Shown: one piece after another, positions 1-7,937 of the stretch
Layout: every line of letters starts with the position of its first letter
Numbering within the stretch: position 1 is the first letter of the stretch
DNA from: Vairimorpha apis BRL 01
Lineage: Eukaryota; Microsporidia; Nosematidae
Assembly: GCA_000447185.1 (NCBI GenBank)
Contig: KE647353.1
Location: 28,326 to 38,979 of the forward strand
Direction: 5' to 3'
DNA: 10,654 nucleotides
The notes under the pieces: model-generated
What the model was told of the DNA's origin: nothing
Seen by the model: the letters and a program-made list of their open reading frames with translations, nothing else
Database searches by the model: none
Position numbers and translations under genes: made by a program

Positions 1-374
1 TAAATTATATATTTTATTTTCGCTTTTTATAACTATTTTTAATTACTAATTCAAAAAAAAGTATTTTAAAAAATAAATATTTAAAAATAAATATTTTATT
101 TAACAAAATTTATATCATCTAAATTTCTATCATATCTTATTTATAAATAATTTATAATGTATTTTTTTTAGCAAAGTAATTAACATTTTAAAGTATAAAA
201 ATTTTACAATTTTTAAATTAAATGTATTAAAAATCAAGAATTTTTTTTTTAATATTTATTACTTTTTTTAAAAGTGATAATAAGTTTTATTATTATTCTT
301 GTAAAAAAATAATTATAAAAGTGAAAGTTTTTTATATAACAATTATTTAAAAGTAATTTATTAATAAATATAAT

Positions 375-695
375 TAAGGAAAACTTTTAATTTATTATTA
401 TCTTTTAAAACACAAACTACAAAATACAACAAATACTGAAATAATCACAAATTATGAAAAGTTTTTATTAAAAATATAAAGTAAGGAAAACTTTTATTTT
501 ATTATTATCTTTTAAAACACAAACTACAAAATACAACAAATACTGAAATAATCACAAATTATGAAAAGTTTTTATTAAAAATATAAAGTAAGGAAAACTT
601 TTATTTTATTATTATCTATTTTAAAACAAACTACAAAATACAACAAATACTGAAATAATCAAAAAGTTATAAAAGTTTTTATTAAAAATATAAAG
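375..695. repeat. 107-bp tandem repeat, three copies
   Basis: The string TAAGGAAAA recurs at 375, 482, 589 and 696, exactly 107 bases apart each time. Copies 1 and 2 are nearly identical. Copy 3 has small compensating changes but keeps the length. A degraded fourth copy starts at 696, and a fragment resembling the unit's opening recurs near 776-808. Each unit carries AAAACTTTT near one end and AAAAGTTTTT near the other, a short inverted pair. It is non-coding, 107 is not a multiple of three, and the function is unknown. Confidence 0.93.
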
Positions 696-1024
696 TAAGG
701 AAAAATTTATCATTTCTAAAAAACACAAATTATAAAAAACCAAAACGTTATAAAATTCTAACTTAATAAAATATTAAACTTTTATTATTATCTTTTTAAA
801 AATAAATTAAAAAAAATATTCATTCTTAATAAAATATAACTTACTTTTTTATCATAATTTAAAATAATAATTATATTTTTTAATTATATTTTTAATAATA
901 TAATTAACTTAAAATATTATTTAAATTAAAATAATTTACTAAATTTAATCTATAAAAACTATTTTAAACTGTTTTTAAATTTTAATTATTTATAAACATA
1001 ATTAATCTTTATTAATATCACATA

Positions 1025-1330
1025 GATATTCAATTAATTTACATTTACATTTAAAAAAAATATAAAAATATTCAATTAACCTATATAGATTTCCAAATAA
1101 CATACAAAGATAATTTAATTCTTTTACATAGATAAATAAGTAATTTACAAAGATATCCAACTAAATTATATAAATATTCAATTAACCTTCATAAATAAAA
1201 AGACTACATAGATATCCAATTATCCTCATAGATATTCAACTAACTTAAATAACTAAATAATTTACAAAGATATTCAATTAACCTTTATAGATATCCAATT
1301 AACCTTTATAGATATTCAATTAAATTATAT
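1025..1330. repeat. Degenerate 21-bp repeat array
   Basis: About ten copies of a core like GATATYCAAYTAA occur with 20-21 base spacing inside clusters. Cores start at 1025, 1067, 1088, 1152, 1173, 1211, 1231, 1269, 1290 and 1311. Gaps between clusters are 38, 42 or 64 bases, which suggests lost or decayed units. The last three copies (1269, 1290, 1311) are the cleanest. The array lies 160-460 bases upstream of the first gene. It could be an expanded regulatory array or neutral minisatellite; the sequence does not decide. Confidence 0.85.
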
Positions 1331-1486
1331 AACTAACTAACTTATATAACCAACTAATTAAATAACAATTCAATTAAATAACAATTCAATTAATCAATTA
1401 AAACATTTTTAATCCAAAACACCATTCTAAAACACAGTATCAAAAAAACCAATAAAAAAAACAACTTAAACTTTAACAAAAATAAA

Positions 1487-3087
1487 ATGACACTAGAAAA
1501 AAAATAAAAGATGCCTGTCTAAAACCTATAGACATCAAAATCCCAACCGATTTCATTTATTACAAACCAACAACTTTCAACATAACAAAAAAATACAGAC
1601 AATTCCAAATAGACCTAAAATGTGACGACTTCTATGCCACAAACACACATTTTATAATTTTAACTAACAACAAACTAAACATTTATAATCACCAAACATG
1701 TTTAAATTTTAAATTAATTAAAGTAATTAAAAATCATTTAATTATTTTTTATAGAAATAGGTTAAATCAAAAAGTTAGTAACTTTTTATATAAGTTGGTA
1801 TTAAATTTAATTAATCTTAATATTAAACGTGTTGAAGCTTATTTAACAGGTATTTTGGTGTATCTTGATATTGATCATTGTGTTAATGTAAGAGAATATT
1901 TAGATGGGTTTCGGATTAAATATCGGGGTGGGAAGAGTGTTTTTTATAATGAGTTTTTGCAGATTCAAGATGAAAGTAGATTTAATAATGAAAGTAGATT
2001 AAATAATAGTAATAGTTTTGAAAGTAGATTAAATAATAGTAATAGTTTTGAAAGTAAATTAAATAATGATAGTAGATTTAATAATAGGAGTGGATTTAAT
2101 AATATAAATAATGATAATAGTAACAATAGTATTAATAATGATGATAGCAGTGAATGTAGATTTAATAATTTCTATTATTGCGATGATGAAGAATGTAAAT
2201 GTGATGGAAGTAGTATGAGTGATAGTATTGGATATAATGTAATAAGTGAAAACAATAGAAATAATTCTTTGAATGTAGAAATAGAAGAAATGAAAAATGA
2301 AGAATTACAAAATAATGATTTGAAATGTAAGGAGTCTTTAAATGAAGAATTACAAAATAATGATTTGAAATGTAAGGAGTCTTTAAATGAAGAATTACCA
2401 AAAAATGGTTCTCAAAATGAAAAATTACAATATAAAGAATCTTTAATTAAAGATTCAGAGAATGAAAAAACATCAAACAATGAAATTCAAAATAATGATT
2501 TGAAATATGAAAAGTCGCAATATAAAGATCCACAGAATGAAAAATCACAATATAAAGAAATTAAAAATAATGATTTACAATATAAAGATTTACAGAATGA
2601 AAAGTTACATTGTGAAAAATCATTAAATGAAAAACCACAATATAAAGATTCAGAGAATGAAAAAACATCAAACAATGAAATTCAAAATAATGATTTACAA
2701 TATAAAGATTCACAAAATGAAAAACCACAATATAATAATTCACAATATAAAGAATCTTCTCACAACAAAGAATCTCCAAATAATAATTCACAACACAAAA
2801 ATTCACATAACAAAGACACACAACACAAAAACAATATAAAATCAATTCTAAAAAACATAACAACAAACTGCAATTTCGAACTCTCAAAGAAAAATAAATT
2901 ATCACCCAACTCAATAATAAAAACACCTGACATAACAATTTATATAAAGAAGAACGAGATTTACGTTTATAAAGATTCATATTTAAAAATAGTGCAATGT
3001 GAAGGAATTAAAAAAGTTGTTGGGTATGATAAATATTTGTTTGTACAAGGAAAGAATTATTTTAAGGTATTTTATTTTGTGGAGTGA
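1487..3087 (+). CDS. Unrecognised protein with large low-complexity insert; frame break after the start
   Basis: I do not recognise this gene. The main open frame runs from 1486 to the TGA at 3085-3087 but has no ATG until about 2215. An ATG at 1487 in the neighbouring frame reads only six codons to a TAA at 1505, passing through A8 at 1497-1504. One more A, or slippage there, would join it to the long frame and give about 533 residues. The first ~160 residues are compact and alternate strand-like hydrophobic stretches (ATNTHFIILTNNKLNIY). The last ~50 do too (ITIYIKKNEIYVYKD, ending YFKVFYFVE). This weakly suggests a beta-propeller or other all-beta fold. In between, about 1969-2830 encodes Asn, Ser, Glu, Lys and Gln repeats with 30- and 45-bp units. 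The TTG at 1795 is not a credible start, because conserved-looking coding continues upstream of it. Confidence 0.7.
1990..2076 (+). repeat. In-frame 30-bp tandem repeat
   Basis: Two perfect 30-base units start at 1990 and 2020, with a partial third from 2050. They encode ESRLNNSNSF per unit, 10 codons, inside the low-complexity insert of the first gene. Confidence 0.9.
2296..2430 (+). repeat. In-frame 45-bp tandem repeat
   Basis: Units start at 2296 and 2341, with a diverging third at 2386, exactly 45 bases apart. The unit encodes NEELQNNDLKCKESL, 15 codons. Copies 1 and 2 are identical over the unit, so the duplication looks recent. Confidence 0.92.
2449..2696 (+). repeat. 53-bp direct repeat pair, 195 bp apart
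   Basis: Positions 2449-2501 and 2644-2696 are identical over 53 bases. They encode KDSENEKTSNNEIQNNDL. The offset of 195 bases is a multiple of three, so the reading frame is kept. Variants of QYKDSQNEK fill the space between them. Confidence 0.9.
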
Positions 3088-3471
3088 AAATTAATATGGA
3101 TTATGTATGTAGACAGTGTGTATTAATGTGAGATGTAGTTATATAAATAGTGGTATAAAGGAATGTAGAGATAGTTTGTAATGGTGTATTAATTAATGAG
3201 TATTATTTAATAATGATAGTGGTATAAAGGAAATGTAGAGAATAGTATTATGAGTGGTGTAGAGAATGTAATTAAGTGGAGATAGATGATAATGTAATTT
3301 AGTATTTATAATAGTGAATGAAGATGTTTATGTAATTTAATATTTATAAAGAATAAATAGATTAATAAAATTTTATAGTAAATAATTTAAATTCAAGGAA
3401 ATGTTTTATATTAAATTTACAAATTAAATAATATTTTAAGTTTATTTTATACATTCTAATTTTATATATTC

Positions 3472-3643
3472 ACATTCTTAATTCCAATACTACATCGCTC
3501 TCATTACATATTATCATTTTACATTCATTCATTACTCTATATTCATCCTTTGCATCAACACATCTATCTCATCTCCCATTCCCATTCCATACATATCTAC
3601 TTTCCTTCACTTCACTCTACATTCTTAATTCCAATACTACATC
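3472..3643. repeat. 25-bp direct repeat pair upstream of UFD2
   Basis: The 25 bases at 3472-3496 recur at 3619-3643, 147 bases apart; the core is TTAATTCCAATACTACATC. They lie in the C-rich half of the spacer, 118-290 bases before the UFD2 start. They may be regulatory or simply part of the repeat clutter. Confidence 0.85.
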
Positions 3644-3666
3644 CTTACTTTATACACTACATCTAT

Positions 3667-3710
3667 CTCATCCATCCTTCACCTCACTCTCATCCATCCT
3701 TCACCTCACT
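3667..3710. repeat. 22-bp tandem repeat, two copies
   Basis: Units at 3667-3688 and 3689-3710 are identical and pure C/T/A, with no G on this strand. The array ends 50 bases before the UFD2 start codon. Confidence 0.9.
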
Positions 3711-3750
3711 CACATCCTTCTCTCACACAAATTAATATAACTTTTATTTA

Positions 3751-3755
3751 CCCCC
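3751..3755 (+). promoter_or_regulatory. C5 motif just upstream of the UFD2 ATG
   Basis: The sequence ATTTACCCCCTCACAATG places a run of five C six bases before the ATG at 3761. CCC-like motifs flanked by A/T close to the start codon have been described in microsporidia as a gene-start signal. The match supports this ATG and the proposed lineage. The surroundings are C-rich in general, so chance is possible. Confidence 0.5.
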
Positions 3756-3760
3756 TCACA

Positions 3761-4996
3761 ATGTCTCTCTACAACAGAAAAGAAGTTTATTCATCTTTAA
3801 ATATAACAGACAACCAAATTAATTTCCAACCACAATCAATAGACCAAGAAGAATTAGAAACACTATTCATACATTTCTATTCCACAACACCAAATCCAAC
3901 ACTAACACTTATAAAAAACTATAATCCATCACACAAACACAATAAATTTCTATTACAAAAAATCTCAGAAGAATCAGACAAACATTCATTTATTTATTTA
4001 TTCAATAATTTAACTTTTAACACACTTGACTTAATTAATAATTTACCTTATACAAGTTTATTTATACACAATTTAATACATTTTTCAATAGATTACAACC
4101 AAATAGATTTTCTTGAAACAATTTCTCAATACGAATCTATTTATAAAAATACGTTTTCTAATTTATGGTACTATAATTCACTTTCACATCCACGTATATA
4201 TTACGTCATAAAAAACTTAATAACAAAAAATCCAATAAACAAAAAACATTTTCAACAAAGTTTAGAAATTTTAATTAATAAAAATAAAGATAGACTTAAA
4301 ACAATTTTTGATAAAAATAAAATTATGAATGATTCACAATCTTTTTATTTTAATAGATTAATTAATCATTTTATGAAACCAATAATTTTTAAAAATATGA
4401 TAGATAAATTATTTAAAATTAGTTTTGCTAATTTTATTTTTAAATGTAAAATTTTTAGTTTTAAATTTAGTTATTGTAAATTTGTTGATGTTGTTAAACA
4501 AATGAAGATTGATGGTGTTGATAGTCAAAATGTTGATGAGTTTATTAAGAAAGTTGGTGAAGAAGAGAAGTTTGGGGAGTTTTTAGGGAATTTTATTGAG
4601 GCATATGTTGTTGATAGGGAAGATTTAATTGATTTTGATAGTAGAATGGATGTAGAGAGTAATAATAATAGTAATAGTATTAATAATAGAATAGATAGTA
4701 TTAATAATAATGGAAGTAATAATAGTAATAGAATAGATGTTAATAATAGTAATAGAATAGATGTTAATATTAATAATAATAGTACTGTTACTAACAATAA
4801 TAATACATATGTTAATAATAATATTAATAATTCTCCTTCTAATAATAACAATTCAATTACTAACACACATATTATTAATAACAATAATACTAATAATAAC
4901 AACAATAATCCTTCCTCTTCTAACATAACAATAATCCTTCTTCTAATAACAATAATCATTCTTCTAATAATAATTCTCCTTATAGTATTAATATAA
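3761..4996 (+). CDS. UFD2: UFD2 N-terminal segment (frame 2, 411 codons)
   Basis: This begins at the ATG preceded by the C5 motif. Residues 1 to ~290 are a mostly helical-looking, Leu/Ile/Phe/Asn-rich region with no motif I can name. It fits the poorly conserved N-terminal part of Ufd2. Residues ~295-387 are Asn/Ser low complexity, including a 24-bp repeat. The last ~25 codons before the TAA at 4994 are almost entirely Ile and Leu. That tail arises from reading AAT/AAC-type repeats one base out of frame. The next segment (from 4924, frame 1) carries Asn-rich sequence of the same style and then clear Ufd2 core sequence. The simplest reading is that the frame is broken near 4925 and the hydrophobic tail is an artefact. 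Alternatively this is an independent gene with a tail-anchor helix. Its assignment to UFD2 rests on position and continuity, not on a motif. Confidence 0.7.
   Translation: MSLYNRKEVYSSLNITDNQINFQPQSIDQEELETLFIHFYSTTPNPTLTLIKNYNPSHKHNKFLLQKISEESDKHSFIYLFNNLTFNTLDLINNLPYTSLFIHNLIHFSIDYNQIDFLETISQYESIYKNTFSNLWYYNSLSHPRIYYVIKNLITKNPINKKHFQQSLEILINKNKDRLKTIFDKNKIMNDSQSFYFNRLINHFMKPIIFKNMIDKLFKISFANFIFKCKIFSFKFSYCKFVDVVKQMKIDGVDSQNVDEFIKKVGEEEKFGEFLGNFIEAYVVDREDLIDFDSRMDVESNNNSNSINNRIDSINNNGSNNSNRIDVNNSNRIDVNINNNSTVTNNNNTYVNNNINNSPSNNNNSITNTHIINNNNTNNNNNNPSSSNITIILLLITIIILLIIILLIVLI
4721..4768 (+). repeat. In-frame 24-bp tandem repeat
   Basis: Two identical 24-base units, 4721-4744 and 4745-4768, encode NSNRIDVN each in the Asn-rich insert of UFD2. 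Confidence 0.9.
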
Positions 4997-5544
4997 CATA
5001 TAACGACATAATAGAAGTCTATCTACAATTATACGAACTCCTTCCATTTAATGACACTACATACAAAATACTAGAAAAATTATTCAATATAAACAAATAT
5101 AAACCACAAATACTAAAAGATTTATTTAATTACAATTTTGATATAAGACAACCATTTATATCAAAAATAATTGAGTACTACAATTCTATACAGAAAGATG
5201 TAGCACGATTTGAGAATAGAAATATTATAAATGTATTGTTATATAAATATCGTGTTGATATGTCTTGTGGTGATGTGAGTGGAGATGGTTTTAGTAGAGA
5301 TAATATTGATAATGTGAATGATGGTATTAGAGATAATATTGATAATGTGAATGATGGTAATATGGATGATGGTAGTAGATTTAATGATTATAATGGTAAT
5401 AGAAGTAATAGAGAAGATAATGATATTAATATTAATAATAGAGAAGATAAAAAATTAAATAAAAGTGAACTTACAGAAAATGAAAAAATATTAAATGAAG
5501 AAGAACAAAGAGAATCAACAATTAATAAATCAACAGAAATATAA
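4924..5544 (+). CDS. UFD2: UFD2 core segment (frame 1)
   Basis: Frame 1 is open from 4924 (after a TAA at 4921) to the TAA at 5542-5544. It has no early ATG; the first is at about 5236, well inside the segment. It starts with Asn/Ser/Pro low complexity. From about 4981 to 5250 it encodes a compact stretch with DIIEVYLQLYEL, a K-rich ILKDLF region and DIRQPFISKIIEYY. This matches the style of the Ufd2 core where family members have a conserved helical repeat region. A second insert, rich in Asp, Asn, Gly and Arg, runs from about 5260. It contains a 33-bp repeat and ends with NKSTE. The same IxKSTE wording reappears in the following frame at about 5607. Being open in a different frame from both neighbours, it can only join them through frame changes near 4925 and within 5495-5541. 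Confidence 0.8.
   Translation, partial: HNNNPSSNNNNHSSNNNSPYSINITYNDIIEVYLQLYELLPFNDTTYKILEKLFNINKYKPQILKDLFNYNFDIRQPFISKIIEYYNSIQKDVARFENRNIINVLLYKYRVDMSCGDVSGDGFSRDNIDNVNDGIRDNIDNVNDGNMDDGSRFNDYNGNRSNREDNDININNREDKKLNKSELTENEKILNEEEQRESTINKSTEI
5296..5361 (+). repeat. In-frame 33-bp tandem repeat
   Basis: Two near-perfect units start at 5296 and 5329, 33 bases apart. They encode RDNIDNVNDGI-type units of 11 codons. The block has G but essentially no C. Confidence 0.88.
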
Positions 5545-6991
5545 TATAGATATATCAACAAAACAAAAAGATCTTAATACAATAAAAAATGAAAATGTCT
5601 CAATTCATAAATCAACAGAAAATAAAGAAATATCACCAAAACAAAAAGATCACAACAACACATACAACAACAATACAATAAACATAACAAAATCAAATTA
5701 CAAATTCCTCACAACCAACAATAAATCAATTACACCACAAAACATAAAATTTATAAACCACTTAATGGGAGACTTAGAATACGTTTTAAGCGAATCTCTT
5801 ACACATATAACAGAAATAAATATAAAACTAAACGACCTATTTACAAAAATGAAAACCAAATATACTTTAACAGAAGATATTAAAATATTAATAAGTAGAA
5901 TATTAACATTAAGTTCAATGACAGGACACAGATTCCAATTTGTAGATAATTGTTTTAAATTACTTAAACATATAATAGATACTAATGTAGAAATAGTTGT
6001 AGTAGATGAGCTTATAACAGTTTTTGTTAAGATATTGAATTGTAATCTTAAGACTATTGTAGGGCCTACGTGTAGTGAATTAGTTATTAAGAATCCGTTT
6101 GTTGAGCAGTATAGAAGTAATGATAGAAGTGGGAATGATATGGATAATAGAAGTAGTGTGAGTGGAAGTAGAAGTGGGAATGATAGTGTGAGTGGAAGAA
6201 GTTTAGATGGTAATAATAATATGTATAATAGTAATGTAAATAATAATGTGTATAATAGTAATGTAAATAATATTGATAATAATAATATTACAAATGCATT
6301 TAATTTGTATAGTAATAGATATTACAATAATAACTTTAATACATCTACTTCACCATATAATAACATTAATACATCTACTCCAACTTATAATAACATGCCA
6401 CATCCACACTTATCAAACCATTCTACATCCAATCACCATCCATCAACATATAATAATCCCTCTCTCAATCCACATATCCCACATCTAAAACCTCTAATAT
6501 ACAAAAAAGACTTAATAAAACTCTTTATAGACATAAACAAAGACAAACTAAAATTCAATCCAAAAGAACTTCTAAGAAACATTCTCTTAATCTACATAGA
6601 AATAAAAGACACAAAATTTATAAAAGCTGTTTGTAATGAAGGAATGTATTTTAACAAATCAATCTTTCTTAAAGGAATAACAATAAGTGAAAACAAATAT
6701 CTTTTAAACAATGAACAAATAAATTATCTTAAATCACTTCTAGTACTATTTGACAAGTACATTGAAGTAGAAGAAGACACTTCTATATTTATAGATCCAT
6801 TAACATTTGTAAATATAAAAATGCCAATCAAGTTACTTACAAGTAATGTAACAATAGATAAAAGTACTTATAATATGATTATGCTTAATGATGGGATTGA
6901 TCCTTTTAATAGAGAACCTCTTGATGATAGTAAAGTTGTTGTTGATGTTGAGATGTTGGAGAAGATGCGTAATAAAAAGGGGAGTGTGTGA
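5495..6991 (+). CDS. UFD2: UFD2 C-terminal segment with U-box (E4 ubiquitin ligase)
   Basis: This segment carries the diagnostic parts of Ufd2/UBE4, the E4 factor that lengthens ubiquitin chains on substrates passed on by Cdc48/p97. Residues ~85-200 hold the core signatures INHLMGDLEYVLSESL and LNCNLKTIVGPTCSEL followed by VIKNP. Residues ~205-330 are a low-complexity insert. Core resumes at ~340 with KFNPKELLRNILLIYIEIKD and FIKAVCNEGMYFNKSIF. The U-box occupies ~431-498: IFIDPLTF, then MPIKLLTS, TIDKSTYNM and DPFNREPL, the usual E2-binding fold without metal-binding Cys/His. The protein stops soon after the U-box, as expected. The ATG at 5495 is only the first Met after a stop at 5492 and lies in a low-complexity stretch, so it is unlikely to be the true start. 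Reading most likely enters from frame 1 between 5495 and 5541. Confidence 0.95.
   Translation: MKKNKENQQLINQQKYNIDISTKQKDLNTIKNENVSIHKSTENKEISPKQKDHNNTYNNNTINITKSNYKFLTTNNKSITPQNIKFINHLMGDLEYVLSESLTHITEINIKLNDLFTKMKTKYTLTEDIKILISRILTLSSMTGHRFQFVDNCFKLLKHIIDTNVEIVVVDELITVFVKILNCNLKTIVGPTCSELVIKNPFVEQYRSNDRSGNDMDNRSSVSGSRSGNDSVSGRSLDGNNNMYNSNVNNNVYNSNVNNIDNNNITNAFNLYSNRYYNNNFNTSTSPYNNINTSTPTYNNMPHPHLSNHSTSNHHPSTYNNPSLNPHIPHLKPLIYKKDLIKLFIDINKDKLKFNPKELLRNILLIYIEIKDTKFIKAVCNEGMYFNKSIFLKGITISENKYLLNNEQINYLKSLLVLFDKYIEVEEDTSIFIDPLTFVNIKMPIKLLTSNVTIDKSTYNMIMLNDGIDPFNREPLDDSKVVVDVEMLEKMRNKKGSV
6222..6275 (+). repeat. In-frame 27-bp tandem repeat
   Basis: Units start at 6222 and 6249, 27 bases apart. 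They encode YNSNVNN-type units of 9 codons within the third low-complexity insert of UFD2. Confidence 0.87.
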
Positions 6992-7935
6992 AAAGGGATT
7001 TGGTATATATGTTGATTATAATATGTGAATTATAATATGTTAAATTATATATGTTGATTATATATGTGAATTATATATGTATGTTAATATATGTTGATTA
7101 TATTATGTTGATTATAGATGTATTATAATAAATTGATTAAAGTGGAATGTAGATTATAGATATTGTTATTTTATGTTACTATGTTGTTTAATGTATTATA
7201 TATGTGAATTATATATGTTATAATAAGTTAATTGTTGTGTATAGAGATATGTGAATTATATGATAAAATTTAGATTATAGATATTGTTATAGTTTGTTAT
7301 ATAATGTAAAACTGTGTTAAATAATATTGTTTTTAATCTATGTGAAATAAAGATAATTAAAATATTATTATAAATATGTTTATTATAAAAATAATATTGT
7401 TATGTATATTATAAAATTGATATTGTTTCGTATATTATAAGAATATTATTATAAATATGTTTATTAATAAAATTGATATTGTTATATTATTATAAAATTG
7501 ATATTGTTATGTTTATTATAAAAATAATATTATTATGTATATTATAAAAGTAGTGTTTTTAAATAATACTACTTCATTAAAAGTATATTTTAATATTAAC
7601 TTAATAAAATTTATTATATTGTACTTAAATTATAATGTATTTATTATTTACTATATATTTTATCTAATTGTAACTTAATATTATATATATATTTATTTAA
7701 CATAACTCATTCCTACTAAACATATACAAATTCTATAATAATAACAAATATTACACACATTCCATAGCACTCATTACACTCTAATTCCATAACAATATAG
7801 AAATCCATTACCTATAAATATATTTATTCTGCAGCACACATTCCACATCAATAACATAGCACACATTATAACAAATTCCACACTAATATCTACATATCAT
7901 ATCTACACATCATATCTACATATCATATCTACACA
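6992..7935. other. Spacer between convergent UFD2 and MEC1
   Basis: These 944 bases contain no gene. The left third repeats TTGATTAT and GTGAATTATATATGT variants, with G and almost no C (7021-7080 has 8 G and 0 C). The middle, about 7380-7560, holds imperfect copies of AAAATTGATATTGTT at 7413, 7469 and 7494. The right part is C-containing and G-free (7861-7920 has 16 C and 0 G) and ends in a 13-bp tandem. Both transcripts must terminate here, but no specific terminator motif is evident. Confidence 0.8.
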
Positions 7936-7937
7936 TC
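7886..7937. repeat. 13-bp tandem repeat (26-bp dimer) abutting the MEC1 stop
   Basis: Four 13-base units start at 7886, 7899, 7912 and 7925. They alternate ATATCTACATATC and ATATCTACACATC, so the true unit is a 26-bp dimer present twice. The last unit overlaps the first two bases of TCA at 7936-7938, which is the TGA stop of the kinase on the minus strand. The array therefore begins at the stop codon and runs into its 3' flank. Confidence 0.92.

Larger units (their letters stand above)
1..1486. other. Non-coding AT-rich region with tandem repeats
   Basis: No open frame of useful length or recognisable product was seen on either strand. The sequence is almost pure A and T up to about 1020, apart from the 107-bp tandem repeat listed separately. 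From about 1020 it becomes C-containing and G-poor and holds the 21-bp array. The last 60 bases before the ATG at 1487 are A-rich with scattered C and lack the C-run seen before UFD2. Stretches 1-374 and 811-1020 show nothing beyond A/T runs. Confidence 0.75.
3088..3760. other. Intergenic spacer with dispersed repeats, G-rich then C-rich
   Basis: This spacer lies between the unknown gene and UFD2 and shows no convincing gene. The left part (3121-3300) has 45 G and no C by hand count. The right part is the opposite; line 3661-3720 has 28 C and no G. Direct repeats include a ~15-base string at 3148 and 3217, a 25-base string at 3472 and 3619, and a 22-bp tandem at 3667-3710. The 61-codon frame at 3550-3735 consists mostly of these repeats and is not believable as a gene. 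Confidence 0.8.
3761..6991 (+). other. UFD2: Whole UFD2 locus spread over frames 2, 1, 2
   Basis: Taken together the three overlapping segments would give a protein of about 1,075 residues, close to the ~960 of yeast Ufd2 plus inserts. The two frame changes are of opposite sign: one base short near 4925, one base over within 5495-5541. They are not a mutually compensating pair in the usual sense, because the middle segment is itself good Ufd2 sequence. Both lie in low-complexity inserts between conserved blocks. Sequencing or assembly error, real pseudogenisation and recoding all remain possible. Confidence 0.8.

Noticed and set aside
375..1330. CRISPR array
   Set aside because: The 107-bp units are contiguous without distinct spacers, the 21-bp array is degenerate, and the genes are eukaryotic.
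1795..1797. TTG at 1795 as start of the first gene, and GTG at 10014 as start of the kinase
   Set aside because: Both open frames continue upstream with protein-like sequence; in the kinase that sequence is FAT-like.
2162..2980. Minus-strand and alternate-frame open stretches over the first gene's insert (2162-2401, 2487-2675, 2561-2980, + 2627-2839)
   Set aside because: They are shadows of the in-frame repeats. Period-of-three repeats keep other frames open by chance.
3550..3735. 61-codon + strand frame before UFD2
   Set aside because: It is made of the 25- and 22-bp non-coding repeats, has no domain, and lies in a C-rich spacer.
4525..4959. 144-codon minus-strand Leu/Ile-rich frame
   Set aside because: It is the reverse complement of Asn codon repeats in UFD2; AAT/AAC read backwards gives Ile, Leu and Val.
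4760..4990. An intron joining the first two UFD2 segments
   Set aside because: CTAAC at 4920 and TATAG at 4981 resemble a branch site and acceptor. The donors I tried nearby do not give the right phase, and no GTAAGT-like donor is present. It is not strictly excluded.
6273..6488. 71-codon + strand Ile/His-rich frame
   Set aside because: It lies inside the UFD2 insert in another frame and shows only repeat-derived composition.
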